From Isoetes taiwanensis (lineage: Eukaryota > Streptophyta > Lycopodiopsida > Isoetales > Isoetaceae), in the NCBI GenBank assembly GCA_021234155.1, contig JAJEKV010000002.1:39047841-39111840 (forward strand): DNA of 64,000 nucleotides. The letters are read 5' to 3'. This document shows positions 1-10,370 of this stretch, one piece after another. How positions within the stretch are numbered: the stretch's first letter is position 1; each line of letters starts with the position of its first letter. A model generated the notes under the pieces. The model saw only the letters and a list, made by a program, of their open reading frames with translations, was not told the DNA's origin and made no database searches. A program made the translations under genes and the position numbers.

Positions 1-549
1 TTTGCTTATAAAAGCAAAGAAAAAGGAAAATTCAGTAGTATAGAAACTGCTATAGTAGCTAGGTCCTTACAATCTAATAACAAAACTTAGATATGAGAAG
101 GAAAAATAAAACCAAGATGGAGTTATCAAGTATGAAAACTGTCGATATCCTAGATATTATCCCTGTAAAGATTGTTCTGCCAGACTTTACTGCCGAAAAA
201 CTAAGCCACATCAAGCACATCCTGTAATGTGAAGTCTAGTATGTCTCTCTTGCCAAACATCCTCAGCATTGTGTCCAAGTCTTCTGATGTATAATTCGTG
301 AAGTCAAGTAGAAGCAGGACATGGGCCTGTCTCTTCTGCTACCATTTGTGGAACAGGTTCTCAAAGTACGGTTTGAGATTATTAAACCTCCATACCTCTC
401 TGTTATTGAGCACCCTCTTTATAGCTTTCGCATGTACCATTTCCCTTCTTAGTTGCTTGAATGTACTTTCTTGCTCAAACTTGGAGAGTTGAGAGAATTC
501 TTCATCTTCATATTCAGCAACTCCCATCATTCTCTCTCCACTTCCTGTA

Positions 550-1916
550 CTATTCAGTCTCTTCATTTCTCCTGTGCAATACATCATCAAATACATTAAG
601 ATTAGTAAGGTAGAAATCAAAATATCCCTGAAATGTACCAAATTTCTCCCATGATCTATCATAACTTTTTCCTTTTGCCAATTTGTGTGCCACAGCTGTC
701 TCTGTCATAAGATAAATGAACTCCTTTTTAATCCAGAATAAGGAAGGATTCTTGTTTCCCATTTGAACCCTATTTCTATGTTTCCAGAGGATCCAAGAAC
801 TTAAAATTCTAGTAGTATTCAGGATTTGAGTATTGGCATTCATAAATGAAAGGAAATTATTAGCTGTTATAGATCCCTGATTTATCTGTGCTGCCCAGCT
901 CCAAAAATCTGCAATTTTGTGACATGTGAAGACATGATTTGAACTTTCTGTTTGATCACAACCCAGGGGACACATAGGTGAAACTGAGCTATCATATTTG
1001 GCCCTTTTGTCATTTGTTGATAAGCTCTGATGTAGCAGTAACCATCTAAAGGTTTTAATTTTATTAGCTATATACATTTTCCAACTTTTTGCAATAATCT
1101 TGGCCAATGTCTTCTCATCACAATTCCATATACTGTTTGCCTTAGAATCTTTGTAACCTATGATTAACTTGTAGATATCCTTAACTGAGTAGATCTCTTT
1201 TCCATTTAAGGTCCATTGATTAGAGTTTGCACTGAACTCATCTATTGAAGCTACTTTCAGCATGATTCTTTTATAAATTTTCTTATCCACCTGAGATCCT
1301 TTTGTAATCACTGCCATCTCTTCCCAAGTTTTCCATCTGTTTCCCGCTCTTAAGTATTCAAACTTTCTGATACCAGCATTGTGCCATTGCATGTATTTCT
1401 GTGGATGTTTGAAGGCTAAGCATCCTTCTTCTTCTGTAGTAAAATCTGGATGCCAAAACATATGGACTTCCTGACAATTTGCATCTATGGTTTGTAACAA
1501 AAACTTGCCTCATTCCAAGCTTCCACGATCCTTCTCATAGTTTTAGATGTACCTGTAGTTGGTTTAATCTTGAAAAAAGCTGAATCAGGAAGTTGATGTT
1601 TGATAGTAGGACTCCCAACAATTTGAGAATTTTCAATCCAAAATTTGATTAACTTCAGAGCAGGAGATGGTTTTGTACAATAAATAGCCCTCCACACTAA
1701 TTTAGCAGCCAAAGCCTGTGCTTGAAGAAAAAGATCCTTGCATCCTAATCCACCATTCTTTTTGTCCTTAATTAGATCTGACCACGCCACCTTGTGATTA
1801 CCCTGCCAGATGAATTTCCTAATCAGACTCAATTTTGTTGTATGAACATTTATCCCCAATAATAGCAGAAGAGAAATAAATATGTGTACTACTGATGACT
1901 GCATTTGCAATTTCAA
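550..1916 (-). pseudogene. LINE A: C-terminal part of ORF2 (after RT, zf-RVT-like region)
   Basis: Two overlapping frames continue the reverse transcriptase protein. The first (1916-1485) has the post-RT block IRKFIWQG, GGLGCKDLFLQAQALAAKLVW and SPTIKHQLPDSAFF, which LINE C repeats almost word for word. The second (1500-550) contains KTFRWLLLHQSLSTNDKRAK followed by CPLGCDQTESSNHVFTC, the cysteine/histidine zf-RVT module typical of plant L1 ORF2. Frameshifts lie near 1825 and near 1490. A further 107-codon open stretch (662-339) overlaps the end and may be 3' sequence of the element. Non-functional remnant. Confidence 0.85.
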
Positions 1917-3411
1917 CTCTGCCAGCTAAAGATAAGGTAGCAGGATATTTGTTAAGTTTCTGCTTGATTCTTGAAACAATTGGCTCCCATACTCCAGGAA
2001 GGTTTTTGTTTAATGCTAAAGGAATACCTAAAATGGAAATGGAAGTATTCTTATCCAGAATCTTAATATCCTGTAAAAACTGATCTGTAGTGTCCAAAAT
2101 AATTGCACTTTTTTTCCTGTTTAGCCTGACTCCTGAAACCTTACCAAACTCCTCGATTGCTTTCAGAAAATTTTCCAAGCTCTCATCTCCATGTTTAAGA
2201 AAAACAAAAGTGTCATCAGCATACTGCATAATGGTGAAAGGTTCTTGATCCTCAGGCATCTCCAATGTTTTTATTTTACCCTGTTGTTGAAGATTTATAG
2301 CCATTCTGGTGACAATTTCAGCAACAATTAAGAACAGATAAGGGGCTAAAGGACACCCTTGCCTGACCCCCCTCCTACATTGGAATTGCTTAGTTGGACT
2401 TCCATTAATTATTAAGGCTGATGAAGCTGTAGAGTTAAAACTCCAGATTTTTTGGTACACTTCATTTTGAAAACCTAAATGTTTCATAGCTCTTTCCAAA
2501 AATTGCCAATTAATTGTATCATAAGCTCTTTGAAAATCCAACTTGAGTAACATACATTTCTGACCAGATATCTCATTCTAGTGTAATCCCTCTGATGCAC
2601 CAATGTAATTCTCCAAAATATTCCTCTGTTGCAAGAATGCTGTTTGACAAGGGCTAATAAGCTTATGTAAGGTAGGTTTCAGCCTGTTTGCAAGAATTTT
2701 GGCTAAGATTTTGTAAGTTGCATTGGTTAGGGAGATTGGTCTCCAGTCCCCAATCTGCAATGGGTTACCTACCTTTGGAATTAGAGTAATATGTCCAGCA
2801 TTAATAGCAGGGTTCAATCTCTTTGCCTTCCAAGCTCCTTGCATGAAATTTATTACATCATCCTTGAAAATATCCCAAAACTCCTCATAGAATTCTGGTT
2901 GAAAACCATCTGGACCCGGGCTTTTACCTTTTGCCATTGACCTAATTGTTTCCAGTATTTCTTTTTCATCAGGCTCTTTCAATAGGTCTTCATCTCGACT
3001 TACCTGGGGATTCATTGGTATATCTTGAAAGAATTTTTCAACATCATCATGTTGTGCTGTAACTTCATTGAAGATCTTACTATATTCACTATGGAAAAAA
3101 TCCTCAATTTCTTGTTGCTTTTCTATCACACTTCCTGCAATAGTTTTGACCTGCACAATTCCATTGTTGACCATTCTGCTTTTAGCAGTCCTAAAAAAGA
3201 AGGCTGAATTCCCTTTATCCATCTCATTGATATATTTACTTCTACTCTTGACTGCTAGAGATTTGGCCTCATTTTCCTCAACCAATTTAACTTTTCTTTC
3301 AAGATCCTCCTCTAACTGTTGTAGCATGTGATTGGCGTTGTCTAAGAACAACTTACCTCTGACCTCCCTCATTTGGCCATATAAATCCTGTTTTTCTTTT
3401 CTTTTCTTCAT
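1819..3411 (-). pseudogene. LINE A: reverse transcriptase domain of ORF2
   Basis: The protein runs through the classic non-LTR RT blocks: GKSPGPDGFQPEFYEEFW, ITLIPKVG, DWRPISLTNATYKI, LLKLDFQRAYDTINW, RRGVRQGCPLAPYLF and the catalytic box QYADDTFVF. One in-frame TAG at 2578-2580 splits it; LINE C has Trp at the same place (ALHWNK against GLH-stop-NE), so a single TGG to TAG change explains the break. The frame is lost again near 1825. The region upstream of the RT (about 3411-3000) is a charged, helical linker. It would copy the element's RNA at a nicked target site if intact; it is not intact. Confidence 0.9.
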
Positions 3412-3794
3412 TGCCCAATCTTTGCCCCACTTCTTGATTTAATTGTCTTCATTTTCTGTAAGAATGCCTTCATAGATTCTGTTCTGCTGACAGGAGCTAG
3501 ATTTGCAAAGAAAGCTTTAAATTCTTCAATGAAACACTTGTTAATAAGTAGTTCAGTATTGAATTTAAATGGAATATTTGTACCACCCTTACTTGACTGA
3601 GTTCTATCTTGTAAAATCTGTGGAAAATGATCAGAAATTGAATTGCTAATGTCCCCAGATATCATGACATCATCCCATGTGTTAAGATTCCTGTTGCATA
3701 TGTAGAACCTATCCAGAAGACAGAAAACCCTTTCCTCATTTTTCCTTTTATTGCTCCAAGAATAATAATTTGAGGTAGTGATAAGAACAATCAA
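3408..3794 (-). pseudogene. LINE A: second half of the endonuclease domain
   Basis: This continues the endonuclease from beyond the LTR insertion: YYSWSNKR, LLDRFYI and SISDHFPQ. The last carries the SDH catalytic signature of apurinic/apyrimidinic-type LINE endonucleases. Joined at the 5 bp target duplication GGTAG, the frame runs on from the first half at 6590-7118. The frame after the SDH box runs into the linker that leads to the reverse transcriptase. The first few codons of the open stretch (3779-3794) belong to the inserted LTR and not to the LINE. Confidence 0.85.
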
Positions 3795-4580
3795 CTAGTC
3801 ATCTTGGTTTCCACAACCAATGGATTTGGGCATCCAGTTCACCACCCAACCGGATCCAGAACAGTAACTAAGGCAATTTCCAAGGGAAACAGTGAAAGGA
3901 ATTGAGTAGCAACCTATTATCCCTTCAGCTTGCTATCAATCCGATCTTACAATCACAATGGGTTCAGTTAGGCTCAATCCAACCACCAAGGATTAGAACT
4001 CAATTCAATCTCAGGCTTATCAGAAAAGCCTGATATCACTGCAGACAGAACAGACCCAGAAGCCCTGCTTGCAAAACCTTCGGCCAAATCCGAGAGATCC
4101 GAGAGACACAGGTCGGATTTATGCACAGCGATCAGAGTCCCACTTTGCTGAGGCCGAACTAGAGGATTTGCATCTTGCCGGATTATGCAGGTGCCAGAAC
4201 CAGGAGCAGTTGCTATCTCTTCCTGTCGGATCTGTGCCAGTGGCCGAAAGCCAAGTCCGCGATTCCGCTGTGTCCCTGAGCTGGCCGTTAACTGCTGATA
4301 TAGCCCAATCGGGCCTTTTCGTCCGGAGAAAGGGTCGCTGCCATGCTATTTTGATCCACCCTTTTTGTTGCAGGAATAGCAACCTGATATTTGCACGAAG
4401 CCTATTCTTTTGTTGTCTCCCCTTTTTTTCTTAAAACATCTCTTGCTAATGGTTATTGATAATTTCTTGCCCCCATGATATCTTGTAACCATTGCTTTTG
4501 TAACCATTGTTCTCCAAATACCCCATTGCCTTAGTCTTTTTTCCCCGCTGGACCACTCCCCCTAGCATGCCCCCGTATCA
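3779..4580 (-). repeat. 3' LTR of the LARD-like element
   Basis: It is the same 802 bp unit as 5783-6584, with single differences near 3911 and 4180. A purine-rich stretch on the minus strand (4581-4596 read backwards, AAGAAGGGATGGAT) directly precedes it, as expected for the polypurine tract that primes plus-strand synthesis. Confidence 0.93.
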
Positions 4581-4695
4581 ATCCATCCCTTCTTAATGAA
4601 GATCGTCCGCGATCTTCCAAAGACGCTCCAGTGGGCCCCATCCCTTCTTAAGGGGATTGCCCCATACGTCTGAAGGTTCTGCAAATAATATGCGC

Positions 4696-4865
4696 GTACT
4701 TCCACAGTACGATATTTCTTTGTACCTCCACGGCACATTGCTATCGTTTGTACCTCCACGGTACTTATTGATAGTATCACCACGATATTAACTATTGTAT
4801 CTCCACGATACATTTGTATTTGTCGTACCTCCACGGTACTACTTAATTGCGTACCTCCACGGTAC
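4696..4865 (-). repeat. Array of seven 15-nt hairpins with a constant pentaloop in the LARD interior
   Basis: Seven short palindromes start at 4696, 4722, 4750, 4774, 4797, 4825 and 4851, spaced 23-28 bp apart. The consensus is a 5 bp stem around the loop TCCAC (GTGGA on the sense minus strand). The stems differ between copies yet stay paired: GTACC/GGTAC, GTATC/GATAC and GTACT/AGTAC. Copies 2 and 4 have one mismatch each. The array lies near the 3' end of the element's sense RNA. The function is unknown to me; a bound protein, packaging or dimerisation of the RNA are possibilities, and an untranslated tandem repeat is the plain alternative. Confidence 0.85.
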
Positions 4866-5199
4866 TAATGTAATTTTGTAGGTCTATTGTGTAATAACAA
4901 CAATTACCCTCTTTCAAAAATTACATCTAATGCACCATGCTTTCATAATAATTTAATTTTTATTCCACATAAAAATCAAATATTACAAACCAAATCAAAT
5001 CAACTTACGAACTTTTACCCATAAGTCTGTCCCATAGGAAGCAATTTGAGATTCCGCAACCAAATTTTAGCATCCATATCTTAAACAGATTTGTCCGTAA
5101 AGTTCCCTTCCCATGCTTATCACTAAGCAGTCCTGCAAATAAGGTCAAGTATTAATATGACTTCCGAAGTCAAATATTTATATGAATGACCCCCACGGC

Positions 5200-5600
5200 C
5201 AGTCAGTCTCTCAGATCTCCATGATCTGACTCCACAATCCCAAACAAGATGCTTTGTTTATTCCATAATCCCCTAGATGATCATAGGAATTTCCCCAATC
5301 GTCCGAACTCGTTCTCAACAAGTCGGTCCCATATGCTTCGAGCATTCTCCACGAAAGCACCGAACTTTTTCTCTTCTACTGCTACCGATGCTCCAGCCTC
5401 ATTTATAGCAGTAATCACCAAATCCAATGTATTAGAATAGTAGGCTTATTCTTCAGATACAAAATCCTTGTCCCAGAATTACACAAATTCTTGGGGCTCT
5501 AGAATTTCCACCTTGGACGCCACGCTCCAAGATTCACCTGTTTAGCTATGTACTTCGCCCCCAACACTTCTTTGACACAGCTAATCCCATCTATACTTGC
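5200..5600 (-). other. Coding-like sequence in the LARD interior, possible captured host gene fragment
   Basis: On the minus strand an open stretch runs from about 5439 to about 5290 and includes AINEAGASVAVEEKKFGAF and ENARSIWDRLVENEF. It reads like the helical start of a cellular protein and not like gag. Upstream on the same strand, around 5580-5500, another stretch reads GAKYIAKQVNLGAWRPRW before a stop. A pyrimidine-rich run ending in TTTGCAG near 5134 resembles a 3' splice site. Non-autonomous LTR elements are known to pick up host gene pieces. I cannot name the source gene, and the call rests on appearance only. Confidence 0.3.
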
Positions 5601-5768
5601 AGCACAGGCTTGCAAGATTCTTGGTGTGTCACAGTCATTAGAGTATAATACCACCATCTAATGAATACCACCACCAGTTCCATCTTCTTTGATTCGAATC
5701 CAAAGGAAATATTCAAAGTCTCAGTGATGTTCCCATAGCCCATAGATTCCATAAAAATCGCAACTTCC

Positions 5769-5780
5769 GCTCTGATACCA
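5769..5780 (-). promoter_or_regulatory. Primer-binding site for initiator tRNA-Met
   Basis: The minus strand reads TGGTATCAGAGC, complementary to the 3' end of plant initiator methionine tRNA. It is separated from the LTR by two bases, the standard spacing. This fixes the orientation of the element. Confidence 0.93.
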
Positions 5781-5782
5781 CT

Positions 5783-6584
5783 TGATAAGAACAATCAACT
5801 AGTCATCTTGGTTTCCACAACCAATGGATTTGGGCATCCAGTTCACCACCCAACCGGATCCAGAACAGTAACTAAGGCAATTTCCAAGGGAAACAGTGAA
5901 AGGAATTGAGTAGCAGCCTATTATCCCTTCAGCTTGCTATCAATCCGATCTTACAATCACAATGGGTTCAGTTAGGCTCAATCCAACCACCAAGGATTAG
6001 AACTCAATTCAATCTCAGGCTTATCAGAAAAGCCTGATATCACTGCAGACAGAACAGACCCAGAAGCCCTGCTTGCAAAACCTTCGGCCAAATCCGAGAG
6101 ATCCGAGAGACACAGGTCGGATTTATGCACAGCGATCAGAGTCCCACTTTGCTGAGGCCGAACTAGAGGATTTGCATCTTGCCGAATTATGCAGGTGCCA
6201 GAACCAGGAGCAGTTGCTATCTCTTCCTGTCGGATCTGTGCCAGTGGCCGAAAGCCAAGTCCGCGATTCCGCTGTGTCCCTGAGCTGGCCGTTAACTGCT
6301 GATATAGCCCAATCGGGCCTTTTCGTCCGGAGAAAGGGTCGCTGCCATGCTATTTTGATCCACCCTTTTTGTTGCAGGAATAGCAACCTGATATTTGCAC
6401 GAAGCCTATTCTTTTGTTGTCTCCCCTTTTTTTCTTAAAACATCTCTTGCTAATGGTTATTGATAATTTCTTGCCCCCATGATATCTTGTAACCATTGCT
6501 TTTGTAACCATTGTTCTCCAAATACCCCATTGCCTTAGTCTTTTTTCCCCGCTGGACCACTCCCCCTAGCATGCCCCCGTATCA
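5783..6584 (-). repeat. 5' LTR of the LARD-like element
   Basis: It is 802 bp long with TG/CA ends. Because the primer-binding site lies directly to its left, this copy is the 5' LTR in the element's sense and should hold its promoter. The open stretches inside it (121 and 87 codons) occur identically in both LTRs; I see no protein family in them and do not call genes. Confidence 0.93.
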
Positions 6585-6589
6585 GGTAG

Positions 6590-7118
6590 ATGGAGGAATG
6601 TATGAGAAATTTTCCATCAAAGCATCCCAAGCTTCCTTTTCCTTTCTAGCCATATTTATTTTCTTTCCTAGCTTCTGGTCCCACACTGGTGTATTGTTAA
6701 AATCTCCTGCCATCATCCAATTGTCTATATTTTCAGTCTGAATCCATTGTAGAATGTCTTTTCATTGTTCTTGTCTTTCATTTGTTTCAGTGGATGCATA
6801 CACATTTATAATAGCTATTATCTCCATTCCTCTTTGTAGAACTGCTACAGTCCATCTTCCTGATTGATGTGCAAACTTTTGAAGACATTTGAAGCCCCAC
6901 CATACCATGCAAATGCCACCTTTGGTACCATCAGCAGCAGACCAAACTGAGTCTCCTCCAGGTTTAATCCAATCATGTAATTTTGAGGTCTCAAATTCTG
7001 GAAGTCTATGTTCCTGCATCAAAATAATATCCGCTTTCATTTCTTTAAGGGCAATGAGTGCCCTTTTCCTTTTGAGAGGACCCTTAATTCCTCTCATATT
7101 CCATGTGATGATCTTCAT
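6590..7118 (-). pseudogene. LINE A: first half of the endonuclease domain (start of ORF2)
   Basis: Begins MKIITWNMRGIKG, the usual start of a plant L1 endonuclease, followed by ADIILMQEHRLP (catalytic glutamate in QEH), DGTKGGICMVW, INVYAST and, past a stop, MAGDFNNTP. The stop is a TGA at 6762-6764 in the context EQ-stop-KDILQW; one TGG to TGA change restores agreement with other L1 copies. The protein is then cut by the LTR element at 6584/6589 and resumes at 3778. The methionine at 7118 is a convincing ORF2 start because the family begins there. Confidence 0.88.
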
Positions 7119-7232
7119 GCTGGATATTTTTTCCTTTCCTGTACTCTCAGGTTCAAAGCTGGACTGTTAGGGGAAAATTTCACATTCTTTATTTTCTTCT
7201 TGGTGGTGTGTGGAGTATAGAATATCTCCTTT

Positions 7233-9316
7233 TCATTTTCTTCCATACAAGGACTTATAGGACTGACATCCTGGCCTTGCATATCCCCTACCTGCAAATC
7301 CAATTCCCAGGCCATTTGGACTTATTGGTCTATTGATCCCAATTTCCAGACCATTTGGGCTTATAGGATCTTGCAAACCCTGAATCTCCATAGGAGATCT
7401 TGTGAAAAACTTGAATTCAGACTTATATTTTATGGTATCTTCAATACATTCCTCTTGTGTTTCTGGTGCCACATCAGAATAATCATCAGTTTGGGACTGC
7501 TTCTTAACATTTATCTTCTCATTTCCAAGGTCTTCATACTTATCCAAGTGATTTTCTTGTGTGTCTGGTACCCCCTCAATTACTTGTTCCATTTGATTCT
7601 CTCTGCCTTCATTATTTCTATCATTTGCCAAAGTTTCAGCTTTCTCCATCAATTCCAACAAGATATCATACATCTGTTTACCTGGACTGTCCTCCCCTAG
7701 ATACTTAGAACTTGAAGCTTCTCCTTTATGAATAACCTTCCCATTATTGATCCCAGCATTGGAATCTGAGAGTTGACCCTCATGTTTAGTGTTTCTTGAA
7801 GAAATTGAAGGACTATGAGGACTCGAGTTCTGATCAGTAATATCTTTACCCTTTGCATTCTTGGGACTTATAGGGACAATGGATAATTCCAACACCTGGC
7901 CATTTGGTCTTATAGGTTCCTTGAAATTCTCCATTCCCTGGCCACTAGCATTGACTAGCACTTTGATCTGTCCATTCATTTTGTTGTGTTCTTCTTTTTT
8001 CTTCCATTCCTTTCTCAAAGTATTCAAACTTTTGGAGCCTTCTTCCTTATTTCCATTTTTATCTTTGTCTTTCTGTTTTCTAGCCTTTCTATTAGCACTT
8101 CCATTCTTGTTCTTGTTAACAGTCACCCATGGATTTGCTTTGGAGACCTCATGTTCATAATAAGGAGTTTCCTTATTTTTAATAACAGCTTGGTCAACAT
8201 TGTGCTTCATCCACTTACCCTGACATACTCCTCCACCATGCAACCTTAGACCACAGATATTGGAAGACCCTGCCAATTCAGGGATAAGCTCTTGTATTCT
8301 CCAAAGAAATCTTGGTACTGAACTTGGCTTAGTATTTCTTTTAGTATATCAATTTGGATCCAAATTTTTGGAGCTCTTTCTGGAACTCCTTCCCATCCTA
8401 TGTATTCACCTATTCCCGAGAACAATTCTTTGAAGATATCCTCATGCCAATACATTGGATTCAGCCCTGCTACAGTGCAAGCTGCTGGATGGTACAGTTG
8501 TTTTAAATCCTTAGGATCGAATTTTGGGTTCCATTTCTGGAAATAGAATTGAGTGTTGGCTCTGTAAATGGTACCCTGCTTAAGTAAATATTGGACTGTA
8601 TTTGGATTTCCACATTATATCACAAAGAAAGGGAATTGCAGCCAATACATTCCAGAAATTTCTACCTTTCTATCCATCTTCATAATTTCAGTTTTAAGGT
8701 AGCTTAGTTTCACTCCCTCATGTCGAATACACCCAATAACTGCTCGGGATTCTAGTTCTTTAAGCCTAGAAGGAATGAACTGATGATTTTTAAAGTTAGG
8801 AATACCTCTGAACTCATGAATTGGTCTCCTTTCCTGTTTCTCCAAAATCCTCCTTTGTTCTTCATTAACTTGGTCCAAGATCGGTCCAACAAGATGGGAT
8901 TGCATTTCAACAGGCGACATGGTTTGAGCTCGAGTTCTCCTTTCCGCCATTGTCGGGATCAGCCAATCTCCACATGCAAAGTATTCAGGATTTTGGGTTC
9001 TTTCTGTTTTCCCGTTTAAAAATCTTAGAAGTGCAATGATCTGAGTTTTAACGTGATCTGACAAATTCTGAAATAAACTCATAAATTCCTGTCCAACATC
9101 AGAAATTTTTAGATAGCCATGATTCCCTGTTACATAGAAGTCTGTCCTCTGCTGTCCATCCTTTTCACGGCTCCCAAAAACCTGTTCCTGTCCCAAAATT
9201 ACCTTTTCCAGGCTTACATCACTCTGTCCTGTCCCCCTATCTATTTTTCCTGTCCCCCCATCCACGAAATTCACCTCAATTTGCCCCTGTTGGGCCAGAT
9301 TTCTCTCCCTACACAT
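7233..9316 (-). pseudogene. LINE A: ORF1 (gag-like RNA-binding protein) in three frames
   Basis: Three consecutive open pieces make an ORF1: 9316-8615, 8455-8246 and 8276-7233. The middle carries YRANTQFYFQKWNPKFDP and LFSGIGEYIGWEGVPERAPKIW, the DUF4283-like fold common in plant L1 ORF1. A degenerate cysteine/histidine knuckle (CGLRLHGGGVC) follows. The C-terminal half is a long, low-complexity, lysine/asparagine/serine-rich tail with the repeated phrase PISPNGL near the end. A stop at 8615 and a frameshift near 8260 separate the parts. The likely original start is MAERRTRAQ near 8947 or the upstream methionine at 9316; I cannot choose between them. ORF1 proteins coat the element RNA. Confidence 0.75.
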
Positions 9317-9907
9317 CTTTCTACCTCAAAAAGCGCTCCAAATATTGAACTTAGAGGTAAACTTAATGATAAAATCTTAAACAATACACAATGCATACAA
9401 CACTTTTAGATGGTTCTAAAGATATAGCTTGTCTCAATTTCAAGCTGAAAGTATGCACCAAACAATATGATCTAAACATCCGACAAAAGTTTTGACTTAT
9501 GATGAATAACTTGGAGGATCCTGCTAAGATAGTAGTAGGTGATGGTTTAAAGTACATAAAATAGTCACTACTTACAATTTAGTTCATGCTTCAATGCAAC
9601 AAATGCATGATGTGTTAAACTTTTTGCAAGTATCTCTTCAATAAAAGTGATGATATTTCACTATCGCACAACTTCTGTTGAGAATTGTGACGTTTATCAT
9701 TGTACAATCAAATAAGGCCTGTGTCTACGGAGGATGTACGTGCATTTTAGTCCAGATTTGCTAATCTTGCTTTCCTTATTATTTCACTCACAATGAATTG
9801 TGATACCAAATGGAATGATTGAAACAAAGGTACAAAATAAACATTATACAATGCACAAGAAACACAAACTCAGGCAGATCCAAACTTAGGCATCACAATA
9901 CAAATAG
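9317..9907. other. No gene seen
   Basis: AT-rich sequence between LINE A and the tandem repeat. The first tens of bases may be LINE A 5' leader. Open frames here are short and match no family I recognise. Confidence 0.5.
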
Positions 9908-10370
9908 TAAAAAAGCGAGTCATTCACCAACTAGAAATCTACTATATTCTTCCTATTCTTTTCTCCTTCCTATCTTTTCTGAAGGCCCACCCCCTTCACC
10001 TGGAACCAGCCAACCTTTGCCCCAAGCGTACTGCTAGTTGTACGATACCAAAAGAAAGCATGTACTAAAAAGCGAGTCATTCACCAACTACAACCTACTA
10101 TATTCTTCCTATTCTTTTCTCCTTCCTATCTTTTCTGAAGGCACCCCCTTCACCTGGAACCAGCCAACCTTTGCCCCAAGCCTACTGCTAGTTGTACTAT
10201 ACTAAAAGAAAGCATGTACTAAAAAGCAAGTCATTCACCAACTACAACCTACTATATTCTTCCTAATCTTTTCTCCTATCTTTTCCCATTTTCTTCTTCT
10301 GAAGGAAGGAAGGCCCACCCCCTTCACCTGGAACCAGCCAACCTTTGCCTAGGCCTAGTTGTTTTTTTTT
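9908..10370. repeat. Tandem repeat, about three units of roughly 150-160 bp
   Basis: Three units start with AAAAAGCGAGTCATTCACC or a close variant at about 9908, 10067 and 10221. Each continues through ATATTCTTCCTATTCTTTTC and CACCTGGAACCAGCCAACC. Later units have small deletions, and the third has an extra GAAGGAAGG. No coding potential is conserved between units. Confidence 0.9.

Larger units (their letters stand above)
3779..6584 (-). mobile_element. Young non-autonomous LTR retrotransposon (LARD-like) nested in LINE A
   Basis: Two direct copies of an 802 bp sequence (3779-4580 and 5783-6584) begin TGATAAG and end GTATCA. They are flanked by the 5 bp duplication GGTAG (3774-3778 and 6585-6589). 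On reading both copies I saw only two base differences. A tRNA-Met primer site next to the right LTR shows the element is transcribed leftwards. The 1.2 kb interior has no gag, protease, RT or integrase, so movement would depend on enzymes made elsewhere. The LINE frame is continuous across the insertion site, which proves the order of events. Confidence 0.95.
339..9316 (-). mobile_element. LINE A, near full-length plant L1-type retrotransposon, decayed and interrupted
   Basis: Reading right to left, the region gives a gag-like ORF1 with a basic variable tail, an apurinic-type endonuclease, a reverse transcriptase with the YADD box, and a zf-RVT-like C-terminal region. This is the order of plant L1 elements. 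A 2.8 kb LTR element (3779-6584) sits inside the endonuclease; without it the LINE would be about 6.2 kb. The reading frames are broken by at least two nonsense changes and several frameshifts, so the copy is dead. I could not place the 3' A-tail (it would appear as T-rich sequence at the left) or the flanking target duplication, so both outer limits are approximate. Confidence 0.88.

Noticed and set aside
4069-4434. 121-codon open frame repeated at 6073-6438
   Set aside because: It lies wholly in the LTR and is duplicated because LTRs are; no family is recognised.
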